Assembly: GCA_013115135.1 (NCBI GenBank)
Contig: JABANP010000052.1
Location: 1-64,000, forward strand
Origin: Perkinsus olseni
Taxonomy: Eukaryota; Perkinsozoa; Perkinsida; Perkinsidae
Direction: 5' to 3'
Length of the DNA stretch: 64,000 nucleotides
Shown here: positions 33,043 through 43,399 of the stretch, one piece after another
Numbering within the stretch: the stretch's first letter is position 1
Layout: every line of letters begins with the position of its first letter
The notes under the pieces: generated by a model
Told to the model about the DNA's origin: nothing
Database searches by the model: none
What the model saw: only the letters and a program-made list of their open reading frames with translations
Made by a program: the position numbers and the translations under genes

Positions 33043-34915
33043 CCAGGTATAAGCCAGGGAGGAGTCGGAACAAGCTGGAACAGGCCGGCATACCTGGATT
33101 AGCCGATGGACACAGCAGGAAGAAATGCTTGCGCGAGAGCTTTCACGGATATCTTAAGCCGAGCCGTTATGAGATATTTGCATACCTCCATGGTGGGTGA
33201 GCATTGCTAAGAGATACTGTATGCGATTTCCATCGTCTCTCATGTTGGAAGCCTTCCAACATGAGAGACGATGAAAATCGCATATGAATGGAAGCCTTCC
33301 AATGGAAGGCATGTTGAAGGCTTTAATTCACTCCGACGACTAGCACTACAGATTGTAGCGGCCACAATTTGAGCCACGAGATTTCTTCGTACGGCGATAC
33401 GTCTTAAATCCCTCTGGCAAAGTGGGACTTCAACGATGTTCCGCGTTAGCCACGCCCAGTTTGGTGACAGCCGCCCTCCGATAGTATCGAGCTCCTGTCA
33501 GCCGAACGGAAGAAGCGATAATCACTGCCCACCGGGCATGGCCACAGAAACTTGTTGAACGCCGGGCAGTTCCCGGCACTCAACACGCTTGGCCCTGCTC
33601 GCGAAGGCATAACGCGAAGTAAGATAGAGGTGACATGTTCCGAATTCTGGCACGCAGTTTCCCGCCTAGAGTTCCTCACTTAACCCAGTTCCTCACGTAG
33701 GTGGTATAACTGGTTCGTCATGGTCTAACCATCATGGCTATAGCATAATTGTTATCATAACCTTTACGCAAGTGACTTGCGGCAAGTCATCAGTTCGGAT
33801 AAACCTTGCGCATTGCTCGAACTTCGAGCCTCGAAGTATTACGCTTCCAAGGACGTATGTGTCGTGGGTTCGATTCTACATGCGACAGTGTTGACATAAA
33901 GGTCGTGCTATTTTTCCTTCCGGAAATTTGCAAGAAAAATAGAATGCGGAAAAATATGGAAAAATAGCGCGTTTTTCCGCCTTTCCTTTCCGCCGCAATT
34001 CAGCACTGTTTATTAGGGTTGAACGACGAAATTTTTGGCTGCTACGCAGAATAGACGTTAAAATACCCCAGAATACGACAACTGTGCTCGCCCTTCGCCT
34101 CTGTTCTCTCTGTAGCAAGAGACCCATTGGATGCCGCGTCACGTGTACGCATGCGCAAGTGTGATTCACACAAAGTGTGTCAAGTGTGAGTCACACTGAT
34201 CGGACGTCACACTGCGTGACGCCTGATCATACTCCTTATCGAATCTTCTCCTAAGATTCTCCTTTGTCTTAACTACATCGATACTCTTATCAGCGGCATA
34301 CTAGTAAATTTCCAATTTTTCGGCACCTGGTATCTTACAGCGGCTTCTATCATCTGTAGCCGCTTATTGACTCTATCTCTTTTCCCTACTGGTGGCCGCC
34401 TGAGCCGGGTATTGAGGTTCGAGTTGAATTCAATCAAAGCTTTTGATTTAAAATCGCTGCTCCCGATATCGAGAGAGTACCGATGTATAATACGGAGCCT
34501 CCGGTGGTTCTCGGGCGCTTTCTGAACAACATCGACGGCGAAAACTACCGGGATACGCATGAAGAGGCTTCGGATTAAGTCGAAAGAATTTTTCAGAAAA
34601 CGCACTATTTTCCCGCTATTTTTCCTTTTTTTCGACGAAAAATTACCAGAAAGAAAAATAATATATTTTTCCACGCTTATGCCAATACTGACATGCGAAC
34701 CCCGTAATATGAGATGTTATTGCGATATTCGCGTTTCAGGCGATTTTCAATCGCCGTTTTAATTCACACATCGCGAATCTTTTCGAATCTCGCCATGAGT
34801 GGAGGGGGTATTGCGATGTTGCGATGAGCGCTCATGATTTATCGCGGAGTCATGAATGGGCTGCCGGGCAGGCGCTGCCCATATCGTGATATTCGAGAAC
34901 TACAGTGGGTAAAAA
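33043..34915. other. Gene-poor stretch with hairpins and A/T-rich repeats
   Basis: It contains the hairpin at 33221-33283. Two similar stretches (about 33895-33965 and 34590-34675) share 'ctatttttcctt' and 'agaaaaata'. A minus-strand frame at 34674-34273 has protein-like parts ('RLRRPPVGKRDRVNKRLQ') but no recognised family; it may be an element remnant. Confidence 0.35.
33221..33283. repeat. 63-nt near-perfect hairpin
   Basis: Arms of about 31 nt (ATGCGATTTCCATCGTCTCT... and its complement) differ at one base and have almost no loop. No element ends or coding capacity were seen. Confidence 0.8.
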
Positions 34916-34920
34916 CTGTT

Positions 34921-35074
34921 GTAGGATGAGTACACAATATGAGATCTAAGCTGTCCCCATTGTGATGTTCGTATCATAGCTAAGCTAAGTACGATATACT
35001 ATAACTATAACGGTTTTATGAGTTGAATCTCCTCATTGGTTCACTGTTGGGTTACTTTAACCACTGGGCCTTCA
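34921..35074 (+). repeat. 5' LTR
   Basis: 154 bp, base-for-base the same as 39847-40000 by eye. It should hold the promoter and start site; no TATA box is assigned. Confidence 0.88.
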
Positions 35075-35147
35075 ACTTGGTAGCAGCTCCTTGTTAAAAA
35101 AAGCAAGTGACTCTATCCCCGATTGTCGAGCAGTCCTTTGAACGAAA

Positions 35148-35921
35148 ATGGTATCTGATTCTACCCCTGGTATGCAGCTGAAGGTCACACCCGCCCCGTT
35201 AACAGGTGATAAGCTGACCATCGCTAAGATGGAAGGTTGGTTCAAGAAGTTTGAGACGATCGCTAAGTTCTACAATTGGGGTGAAAAAGCTTATGAGTAC
35301 GTGCCGCTGTTTCTTGAGGACAAGGTTCAAGTTGCTTATGATCGTATTCCGTTATCTGATCGTACTGATCTGAATAAGGTTAAGGCTTCTCTCATTCATA
35401 GCCTCTTGACGCAAGACCCTTTTGAGGCCTTCAACTCTAGGGTCATGAATGATGATGAGTCGTTCCTTGATTTCAGCTATGATCTCAAGCAGCTATCTCA
35501 GAGGATGTTGATGACTGGTGGGAGTACTGTGGTACCACAAGTTGCTGATGCCCTTGCCCGCAACCAATTTCTTCGTGGTATCGATATTGAAGTGGCCGAG
35601 AAGCTGAGGGTACTTAAGCTACAGACTCTCGATGAAATGGTTGAGAGAGCTGAGATTATCACTCGTGGTAAAGAAGCCGCCAATCAACAGAAGCAAGAGC
35701 TGAGTTTCTATGCTGGATATTACCCGTCTAACTTTGGTGGAAAGGGTAAGGGCAAAGGCAACTATAATAGCAAAGGTGGTAAGGGCTTTGGTGATGGAGC
35801 TAAAGGAAAAGGTCGACGATACCCACAGAAAGACCCCTTTTGGTTTAATAGATGCTATTCGTCACGAATAATTCGTGTGGTAAAACGGGCCATCTTGCTC
35901 GGAATTGCCCACAGAATGTAG
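35148..35921 (+). pseudogene. gag: gag (frameshifted in the zinc knuckle)
   Basis: The protein begins 'MVSDSTPGMQLKVTPAPLTG' and has a helical capsid-like region ('KVKASLIHSLLTQDPFEAFN', 'QFLRGIDIEVAEKLRVLKLQ') and then a Gly/Lys-rich basic stretch. A nucleocapsid CCHC knuckle should follow. Its first Cys is at about 35853, but 14 extra bases (35862-35875) separate it from the rest, so the frame stops at 35921. Past the insertion, the remaining knuckle residues and a 25-30 residue tail continue in the expected frame to a TAA at 36002-36004. The insertion is a short palindrome bounded by ATTCG on both sides. Confidence 0.8.
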
Positions 35922-35994
35922 GATCTGGTGATGTCAATGGTATGCTGGCTATTGATGAAGGAGCCGGCGACGTTAACTTTGAAGATCAGGACTT

Positions 35995-36004
35995 GGGAAA
36001 CTAA
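35995..36004 (+). promoter_or_regulatory. Likely -1 frameshift site at the gag-pol junction
   Basis: GGGAAAC lies in the gag frame as G_GGA_AAC, directly before the TAA stop of gag. The pol frame is exactly -1 and is open from 36001 onward. This is the X_XXY_YYZ form of a ribosomal slippery site. A downstream stem or pseudoknot was not identified by eye. Confidence 0.7.
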
Positions 36005-39000
36005 GTCAGGAGCATGCGTTTAATGTGAGACCCGACATGCTCCAGCTATCAATGGGTCCTTGTAGTAAGATCGCTATCCAGATTGGTTCCTTGGTATTGG
36101 ATGCTATACTCGATAGCGGTTCATCGTTGTCTATTTTTCCTAGCCATCTTTTACGCCTAGTCTCTCCGGTTCCTAATCTTCGTTATGCGACGCAGTCTCG
36201 TACTGTCAATACTGTCACCAGTACTGAGAGTTTGGACTGTGTTGCAGAACTTTCGTTTTCAGTGCCAGATGGAACCCATACATTTGTGCATAACTTTTAT
36301 GTTCTTGACAGTAAGTCGTTGCGATACCCCCTGTTGGGAGTCGACTTCCTTTCTAAACACAACGTACTACTTGACTATAGCAGTAAACCTTGTAAGCTTG
36401 TTATAAATCACACTTCTTATGTCGCTTTAGATCTATCTGATCTTACTAGTATTTTGAGTAGTACTATTTCTTATGCTGGCTTTCAGAAGCTCTGCAGTAC
36501 CACTTATACTGGCGATGAGTGGATCTGTTATCCTGAAGGCTGGAAGCATTGTTGTGATGTCTTCCGCGGTCAGAAGTTCGCTGTTACTATTGGGGTTGAC
36601 GAGAACGGTCAGCAGAAGTTCTTTACCGGTATCGATCCCCAGTGTGCTAGAGATTTCAGCACTGCAGAGATCAAAGGGCAACTACATCATCATCGTAAGC
36701 TCAAGGATGACCCTCTCCCTGCCGAAGCACTACCCTACTTCGAGAGATGGTCTTCATCTAAGAAGCTCATTCGAGTGAATGGTATCTGCAAGGAGAATTT
36801 GCTAGATGTGGTTGACTTGCATCCTCTTATTACGCAGTGGTATGTTGTCTTTGGTAAAAAGGCTCGTCCAGTCTTCACCTACTCCTTGCTTAACCGTGCT
36901 ATACGCCGTAGTAAGGTTCTTCAAGACTTTGAGCAACGTAAACTCAGAGATATCATGATAAGGACGCGGCTCTTCCGCAGAGTGCTGTTCTGTGATCTTC
37001 ATGATGCCTATTTTAGCCTTGCTCTCTTCCCATCGAACTACGCACTGAATGTAGTGAGGATCCAGGATTTCATTGCATTTTTTACGGCTGTGTCGTTTGG
37101 CCCGTCTCAAGCTCCTCAAAGCTTGGAGCTTTCTATGGGGCACCTTATGTCTGAGCTCGATGCACATATAAGATCGAGCAAGGGTAGCAAAACGGAGTCA
37201 TCAATCTACTCTACCTCATTTATGGATGATGTATGCCAAATGGATAATCTACGGTTGGACACTGCCCCCTTTGAAGCTGAAGGTATTCTCAACGGTATTG
37301 CTAATAGCGATGATATGCACTTCAACGATGTCAAACGACAATGTGTGAACACTGCCGTTGATGATGTTGAAGCACTGGGAGTTGTGTATAGTGATCACGG
37401 GAAGTACTTGAAGTTCCCCGTGAAACAATGGGTGAAACTTAGAGATGCTTTTCCTTCTGACCAGCTAACACTCTCTTATAGTGGCGTCCTGTCGATTTTA
37501 GGGAAGCTACCTGATGTTGTGACTGCCGGTGCTTGGAACTTGTTGTTGAAGCATGCTTTGCAGGGCTTGGTATCCCGGGAACGCTATCATCGACAAGTTT
37601 CATGGCGCTCAAGGGTCTCTGATAGGATGTTTAATCTAGTCCGCCAATGGCACACTCTCACTATCGCCACAGGGGCACTGGTATTACCGAGGCTCTATGA
37701 CTTCAATAAGGACTTGATATTGTCAGCCGATGCTAGCAAGTGGGTCTCAGCTTATGAAATATCACAGGAGGTTGATGGCGAGTTACGAGTCTTCGAAGAG
37801 TCTAGTGTAGCCTTCCCCGAGAAGAAGCTAAATGTTGCTATAGTGGTCAAAGAAATGACGGCGGTTTATGCTGGTTTGGCAGCTGTACATGAACTTGAGC
37901 AATTGTCGTCGCGCAAGTTTCGGAAGATCGTCGTCAACACCGACAATAAGGTTGTGAAGACTATACTGAGCACTAAGCGAGTGGCCGCTGTTAGCAGAAG
38001 AGAGAATTGTCCAGTTCTACAAAAATACTTAGCGCTACTTCAAGAACTCTACCCTTTGAGTGAATGGTCTCGCTTTACTGTGCAGTATGTTCCATCAGCC
38101 ACCAATCGAGCTGACAGGCTTACTCGTAATGAGCTACACACTAAGCTGGTGGCGTTCAGGCACGAGTTAGCCTCGGCTAGTACTAGCTATGATGATGTTG
38201 AGGACAACATATCGTATTTGGTGGAGGTATCCGATCACTGCTGTGCATCATGTCAGAGTGATATCCCGCTGAAGCTATCTATTGATGGGAATCTGGTAAA
38301 ACGGCATCAAGCAGAGGATAGGGAGTTGTGCATTGTCAAGAAGGCACTCAAGAATGGGCTACTGATTCAACCGACAACGCCTTCTTTGGCTGAGTATGCT
38401 AAGATGAGTCATGAGCTGAGGTTGGTCGACGACACTATTTTTTGGGCTCGTGATCCGAGCGATCTCTTACCGGTTATTCCCCACTCCCTCTTGGAGGTGA
38501 TCATCAACCAGGCGCACGCTGTTGGCCATACTAATACGCAAGCTACAGTAGAAATGCTCCGTAAAGTGTGTTACTTTCTGTGGATGTGGAGGAGTACCCA
38601 TGAGATTGTCATCAGATGTCCTAAGTGTGCTCTTAATGTACGGCCCGATCCAGTACTGCCTATGCAACAGGTGAATCGAGCCTCAGCGCCGTGGGAAGTT
38701 TTGCATATCGACATCGTCTCCTATGGGCCGGCGCACTTTTTAACGATTATTGACTCCTTCAGCAAGTATTTGCTGTGGGAGTTTCTCCCATCTACGAAAT
38801 CAAGTTGGATTGCGACTATGTTGATGCGCTGTTTCATTAAAATGGGGCCCCCCGGGATGTTAATAGCAGATAATGCAAGAAACCTGGGGGCCCCGGAGGT
38901 TGTGAAGGTGCTAGAAGACTTTGGAGTGAGATTGAGGAGAAGCTCGGAGTACTATCCTAAGGGTAACTCTATAGCTGAACGAGTACATCGAACCTTACAC

Positions 39001-39789
39001 CATCTAGCTAGAGCGTTCTCCCTAAGGACACCCAACGACATTCGCCGAGAAGCAGGGAAGCTGGTCTATGTCTACAATGGTCGTCCTCATAAAGCATTGG
39101 GTAATAGGAGCCCTTTCATGGTGTTATTTGGTCGCGATCCTTATGTAATGAAGTCTGGCCGGTATGATCTACATGAGCTGTACTCTATATGGGATGATGT
39201 CCGTACTCAACAAGCATGGCAACATCGTAATAATAAGATCTATTATGATCGTCGTAATCGGGCCGAGGAGAGAAGTGGTATCGATTATTGTGAAGGTCGT
39301 AAGGTGTTACTGTACACTAAAAGAGTTGGTGGTATGGGTGTTGATCATAAGCTATCTGATGCCTGGCAAGTTGGTTGGTGGATTTTGAATTCTCCTTCCC
39401 CCAAGCATCCTAACACCGTGATCATCACTGATGGCAAGTCCAAGAGATTGGTTAATTTGAGATATGTGAAGCTCGATGAGCTACACCATCCTCATGGGAG
39501 TGATATCCAAGAGATTCCACGAAAGGCTGAGCTCGAGCCAAGATCATCGTGTCCGACATATGAGGCTGATATCGAGTCGATTAAAGCTAATGAAGAAGTT
39601 CAACGAGAGGGCGTTCAGTTGCAAGTAGATGAAGCACGAGAAGAAGGTTTTAGATTTTATGAAGATGAAGGCCAGCAGCAGTTACGAAGAAGCCAGAGAG
39701 TTAAACGTCCAGTCCAGCGATTGAGTTTCGGCCTGCATAATAGTAAGCGCTATGATGAAAAAGTTGTTCCACCGTATAGAGCTAAATGA
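36001..39789 (+). CDS. pol: pol: protease, reverse transcriptase, RNase H, integrase
   Basis: One long open frame read after the -1 shift; no ATG is needed. In order: aspartic protease 'AILDSGSSLSIF'; RT motif A 'VLFCDLHDAYFSLAL', motif B 'FGPSQAPQSLE' and motif C FMDD (at about 37219-37230); RNase H 'LILSADASKW', 'VVVKEMTAVYAG' and 'VVNTDNKVVK' with the D-E-D residues; integrase zinc domain (His pair around 'HAVGHTNTQ', then CPKC); catalytic core D, D, E in 'HIDIVSYGP', 'LIADNARNLG' and 'SIAERVHRTLHH'; then the 'GRPHKALGNRSPF' region. The length is about 1,260 residues. The active residues are present, so the enzyme set looks functional even though gag is interrupted. It is a retrotransposon of the host protist. 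Confidence 0.9.
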   Translation, partial: LSQEHAFNVRPDMLQLSMGPCSKIAIQIGSLVLDAILDSGSSLSIFPSHLLRLVSPVPNLRYATQSRTVNTVTSTESLDCVAELSFSVPDGTHTFVHNFYVLDSKSLRYPLLGVDFLSKHNVLLDYSSKPCKLVINHTSYVALDLSDLTSILSSTISYAGFQKLCSTTYTGDEWICYPEGWKHCCDVFRGQKFAVTIGVDENGQQKFFTGIDPQCARDFSTAEIKGQLHHHRKLKDDPLPAEALPYFERWSSSKKLIRVNGICKENLLDVVDLHPLITQWYVVFGKKARPVFTYSLLNRAIRRSKVLQDFEQRKLRDIMIRTRLFRRVLFCDLHDAYFSLALFPSNYALNVVRIQDFIAFFTAVSFGPSQAPQSLELSMGHLMSELDAHIRSSKGSKTESSIYSTSFMDDVCQMDNLRLDTAPFEAEGILNGIANSDDMHFNDVKRQCVNTAVDDVEALGVVYSDHGKYLKFPVKQWVKLRDAFPSDQLTLSYSGVLSILGKLPDVVTAGAWNLLLKHALQGLVSRERYHRQVSWRSRVSDRMFNLVRQWHTLTIATGALVLPRLYDFNKDLILSADASKWVSAYEISQEVDGELRVFEESSVAFPEKKLNVAIVVKEMTAVYAGLAAVHELEQLSSRKFRKIVVNTDNKVVKTILSTKRVAAVSRRENCPVLQKYLALLQELYPLSEWSRFTVQYVPSATNRADRLTRNELHTKLVAFRHELASASTSYDDVEDNISYLVEVSDHCCASCQSDIPLKLSIDGNLVKRHQAEDRELCIVKKALKNGLLIQPTTPSLAEYAKMSHELRLVDDTIFWARDPSDLLPVIPHSLLEVIINQAHAVGHTNTQATVEMLRKVCYFLWMWRSTHEIVIRCPKCALNVRPDPVLPMQQVNRASAPWEVLHIDIVSYGPAHFLTIIDSFSKYLLWEFLPSTKSSWIATMLMRCFIKMGPPGMLIADNARNLGAPEVVKVLEDFGVRLRRSSEYYPKGNSIAERVHRTLHHLARAFSLRTPNDIRREAGKLVYVYNGRPHKALGNRSPFMVLFGRDPYVMKSGRYDLHELYSIWDDVRTQQAWQHRNNKIYYDRRNRAEERSGIDYCEGRKVLLYTKRVGGMGVDHKLSDAWQVGWWILNSPSPKHPNTVIITDGKSKRLVNLRYVKLDELHHPHGSDIQEIPRKAELEPRSSCPTYEADIESIKANEEVQREGVQLQVDEAREEGFRFYEDEGQQQLRRSQRVKRPVQRLSFGLHNSKRYDEKVVPPYRAK

Positions 39790-39846
39790 CGAACTTTGGT
39801 TCTTTCCTTGTGTTCACCTCTCTCTGAAGAAGAGGGGGGAATAGTT

Positions 39847-40000
39847 GTAGGATGAGTACACAATATGAGATCTAAGCTGTCCCCATTGTGATGTTCGTAT
39901 CATAGCTAAGCTAAGTACGATATACTATAACTATAACGGTTTTATGAGTTGAATCTCCTCATTGGTTCACTGTTGGGTTACTTTAACCACTGGGCCTTCA
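39847..40000 (+). repeat. 3' LTR
   Basis: 154 bp, preceded by a G-rich polypurine tract and followed by the CTGTT target duplication. Confidence 0.88.
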
Positions 40001-40696
40001 CTGTTTATCGCGATAAACTGGCCCAACTGAGTTGAATCAACTCCACTGTGTGATACTCAGCATCGGATGCTGAGCATCCTCACGAAAAAGCTGAGGGGTG
40101 TCGACCAGGCCAAGTACTTCCTCCTACGACCCTTAGGGTCGTAGGGTCGGACCCTATATTTAGTCTAATAGATTAGTAATCTGGTAATACCAGTCACTTG
40201 CTTCGGATAGCCAAAGATGATTCGTCGAATCGTGTACGTACCCACTTGAGATACAACGCGAGTCTCCTACCCGTTCCCGAAAAAGCCCGTGAACGACATT
40301 GAGTGATGATCATTTAATGGTGAGTGAACGATGGCGTAAGCGATACCTGAACTTGACGTTCCAAACTTCAACAAAATAATAGCAATCATTTCTGCTACCG
40401 GCCGGTGACCACCCAGCATGTGGGAGCCGTGCTCTGAAAAGCAGCTGCAATGCGTACAGTCCTTTGAATCTCGTGATGGACTTACAACTAGGTTGCCTGA
40501 GGCCATACCAGATTGGTATAACCAATGATGACGAGGTGTCTGCCCGACAGCGCCAATCTTATCCTCTGGAAAGAGTGAAAATAATATGGGAATAGGATTG
40601 AAGAAAATCACGAGTTCGGGTCGAATCACTACGAATGGCCTTAGCCCGCGGCGTAGTCGTTGTAGTTCGACTCAGACAGATGCCCACACTTGACTT

Positions 40697-41500
40697 TTAC
40701 CCTTGGCCATAGTAAAGTAAAACGTCGTGGTCGTACTTGACCGGAGGGCATCGGGCGACATCGTCACTCGGGCTCTTTGACTTTGGCGTGGGAGTCGAAG
40801 CACTGATTTTCGCACGAACGATACCATCAAATCCCCAATCTCCGTATTCATCCCTGTTGATGTCCACGAACAAGGATATCGACGAGCTTAGATAGCCTCT
40901 TTTGCCTGTCGTGGAAAGGGAGATCTGGAGACGACTATATTTGTCAGTCTTGTGCACAGCAGCATTTGAAAGTTTCTCGACTGACGCTGCTACTGTCCCC
41001 CAACATGGAACGTCCACGATCGTGAGCAATGATGTTGGGAACTGGATTTGCTTGGTCTCGCCAGCACCTTTCCCACCGTCCTGGGAGAACTTTGGAACGT
41101 TGAGGAGAAGGTAAAGGCCGATTCCAAAGTCCAAGGTTAGATGTATGGTAGTGATACCTTCTACCCGAACACCAACATCTGTCGCCGGGGTACCAGAATT
41201 GAGAACGATGAGTTCGAGGGAGACGTACGCGCTCCCGAGATCACCGGGTAGAGTTCCAGGGATGAGCGTGCCGGCGTGAACGTTGGTTTTATCCTGCAAG
41301 TGCCAACAATGATACTGCCCCGAGAAATCTTTTGCTGAGGGTAGGCAGTTCGATGAGTGCTCGTCCGGATTGATCAGACGCCGTGACCGAGGCTCAGCAA
41401 TCCGGCCTGGATTAGCAACAGTATAGTTTCCGCTGAAGGTGTCGGCGTAGACCGCAATGGCGACGTAAATGAAGGAGATATTGCCGATGAAGAAGGACAT
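40697..41500 (-). CDS. Secreted protein, dispersed family, copy 2 (267 aa)
   Basis: The ATG at 41500 on the minus strand gives 'MSFFIGNISFIYVAIAVYA', a signal peptide that aligns with copy 1. Matching segments include 'NCLPSAKDFSGQYHCWHLQ', 'VHAGTLIPGTLPGDLG', 'IHLTLDFGIGLYLLLNVPKF', 'LTIVDVPCWGTVAASVEKL' and 'AVHKTDKYSRLQISL'. The frame is intact and intronless. The open frame continues upstream to 41545 but without a better start. The flanks (40250-40690 and 41500-42050) match those of copies 1 and 3 in inverted orientation. The function is unknown. Confidence 0.7.
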   Translation of the reverse strand: MSFFIGNISFIYVAIAVYADTFSGNYTVANPGRIAEPRSRRLINPDEHSSNCLPSAKDFSGQYHCWHLQDKTNVHAGTLIPGTLPGDLGSAYVSLELIVLNSGTPATDVGVRVEGITTIHLTLDFGIGLYLLLNVPKFSQDGGKGAGETKQIQFPTSLLTIVDVPCWGTVAASVEKLSNAAVHKTDKYSRLQISLSTTGKRGYLSSSISLFVDINRDEYGDWGFDGIVRAKISASTPTPKSKSPSDDVARCPPVKYDHDVLLYYGQG

Positions 41501-42549
41501 GTTCACACTATGGAAATGACACGACGGAGTCCTCATCTCGCGCATAAACGGAAGCTATGCGGCGATCCTCGGAGGACTCGTAGGCATGTAGGTAGTGTTA
41601 GACACTTGGTTTCGGGGCGGTCGAGGTGTACATCATTGGCGTCCAATGTCTCCTTGTCCTTGGAAGCCGCTCCCTATGGCGCCTTCTTCGCCACCTAAGG
41701 CGACACCGTCCGTATATTTTCATCCCACTGTCGACCAAGTCGTAGGATTCCCTCTGTGCGGGACCCTCACCCATTTCTCCGTCTGTGGCGCTTATACGCA
41801 TTTGCCCGGTAGTCGTAGCGACAATCTCGAATGTAGGGCCTCGGACTCCCCAGAGGCCTGTGAAATTACTTTCTGTCAGCATTATCTGTTGAACAATACG
41901 GATCAAACAGCTACCTTGAAACAGGTGTAGATATGAGAAATCGAACGTCGGGCCAGAGGGAAGTGGAGGCGATTGGAAATCTTGGCATCTCATGAAATCG
42001 ATCAACCGATATTGGACTAAGTTGATAATTCTATCTGTTGTACGCAACTTCTGTGGAGCCGCTTCTTCTACGACGGAGGGGCTCACCGGGTGTGTTCATG
42101 CGTGCACTGCACGCCCCGCAGAGTAGTCTGGGTCATAGGTGTACTACAACAGTGTCGTAACTCCACAGTTTGTTGTGTGTTCAACACACAGTTCTCTCCA
42201 GTGGAGCGTACACCCCGCTAAGATCTTCCTAGCACGGATGACCTGTGGCACAGGTCCTGTGCAAAAAAGCTAACTGGTCACATAAGCAACAGTGATGCTT
42301 TGGACTGTTGAGGGATCCTCAATGAGGGTCGGTATTCCTTCCTTATCTCCCATTGAAAAAACGCTACATTACAGGATGCATAGAGAGACTTAACCAAGTT
42401 ATACTATCGCCATTCATATTATCGCCGTACTATCACAGTAGCACTGTGCCACTAAAGTCTGTGTGGAATATCGCTCTTTCAGAGTGGGCTTCGGCTGGTA
42501 GCCAGTACTAACAAACTTACGCTCACCGGAAAGTCCCATTGTAAGGTGT

Positions 42550-43085
42550 CCACAGGGAAAATGATTCTCCCTGTTATGTTCACCTTTCGTGGAAATACGA
42601 GCGGAAAAGGTTACCGATATGAGCAGGCGCCTCAATCCTCATTGGTATTCTCTCGGGCGACCTTGCTGGGAGGGCACCAGGAGATTCAAGGGACTGTGAG
42701 GCTCACACTGTGAGCTTCTTCCCGGAACACGGTTTCCACATTCATGGTGACCACCATGCAGCACCAGCAGCAGTGATTGCATCATTTTGAAGTTTGGAAC
42801 GTCAAGTTTCTGGCATCGCTGATACAATCGTAACGCTGGCTTCGTCTCTTCATCATGATTCGATGAGCATTTTTCATGCCGCTCGTGGGCGGCGACTTTT
42901 CTCCCGTGATCTCCCACTATCATTTCGCGAATGGAGGCGTGACTCGCGTTGTATACCAAGTGCAATGCACTTGCTATACAACGCGAGTGCAATGCACTTA
43001 GTGCATGGCGAATCTTCTATAGGTACACGACCCCGCCGTATCGCTATCGGCTTCCTCGAATGGTGGCTGGTAACCTAGCACCGTA
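42550..43085 (+). repeat. Orphan 3' flank of the dispersed secreted family
   Basis: It resembles the DNA downstream of copies 1 and 3 (26780-27120 and 49960-50395), with 'cattggtattctctcg' and 'agtttggaacgtcaag', but no family gene precedes it. It is probably left by a partial duplication or gene loss. Confidence 0.5.
42942..42988. repeat. Nested hairpin (47 nt)
   Basis: Perfect 14-nt arms ACTCGCGTTGTATA/TATACAACGCGAGT enclose a second palindrome, AAGTGCAATGCACTT. The paralogous site at about 50287 lacks the inverted arm. Confidence 0.8.
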
Positions 43086-43302
43086 GAAGGGAGTGCTTGG
43101 TCTCGCTCGACATTGCTGTGGAGACTGGTGCTACTCTCAGCCAACAACGATCGGGTATCGACTGTTCAAGCGTGGCATAATGCCACGCTTAAACTGAACA
43201 ACACCGGTGGCATTGATTCAATGCCACGTCATTCAATGCCACTGAACCTGGTACTCGGTCACTGAGCCTCGGTGGTCTCAGCACGAGATGGCCCATCTCG
43301 TG

Positions 43303-43365
43303 ACTGTAATAGCCTGTAACCCATCTGAGATGGGCCATCTCAGACGGGTTACAGGGTATTACAGT
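43303..43365. repeat. 63-nt near-perfect hairpin
   Basis: Arms of about 31 nt (ACTGTAATAGCCTGTAACCC and complement) have two mismatches and the centre GATGGGCCATC. Neighbouring DNA at 43155-43260 has further palindromes built on GTGGCAT. Confidence 0.8.
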
Positions 43366-43399
43366 AACCCAGTTACTGCACAGGCTGTGCAGCACAGCC

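Larger units (their letters stand above)
34921..40000 (+). mobile_element. Ty3/gypsy-order LTR retrotransposon, very young
   Basis: The 154-bp LTRs (34921-35074 and 39847-40000) appear identical and start GTAGGATGAG and end GGCCTTCA. A 5-bp duplication CTGTT flanks the element (34916-34920 and 40001-40005). After the 5' LTR comes TGGTAGCAGC, a plausible tRNA-Met-type primer site. Before the 3' LTR is the polypurine run AAGAAGAGGGGGGAA. The internal order is gag, protease, RT, RNase H, integrase, as in Metaviridae. Such short LTRs are unusual. LTR identity means recent insertion, although gag now carries a 14-nt insertion. Confidence 0.92.

Noticed and set aside
33241..33320. CRISPR-like array from repeated GGAAGCCTTCCA
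   Set aside because: The repeats are arms of one hairpin plus two partial copies, with no regular spacers, in a eukaryotic context.
36802..37167. Minus-strand open frame inside the retrotransposon
   Set aside because: It is the antisense shadow of the reverse transcriptase region.
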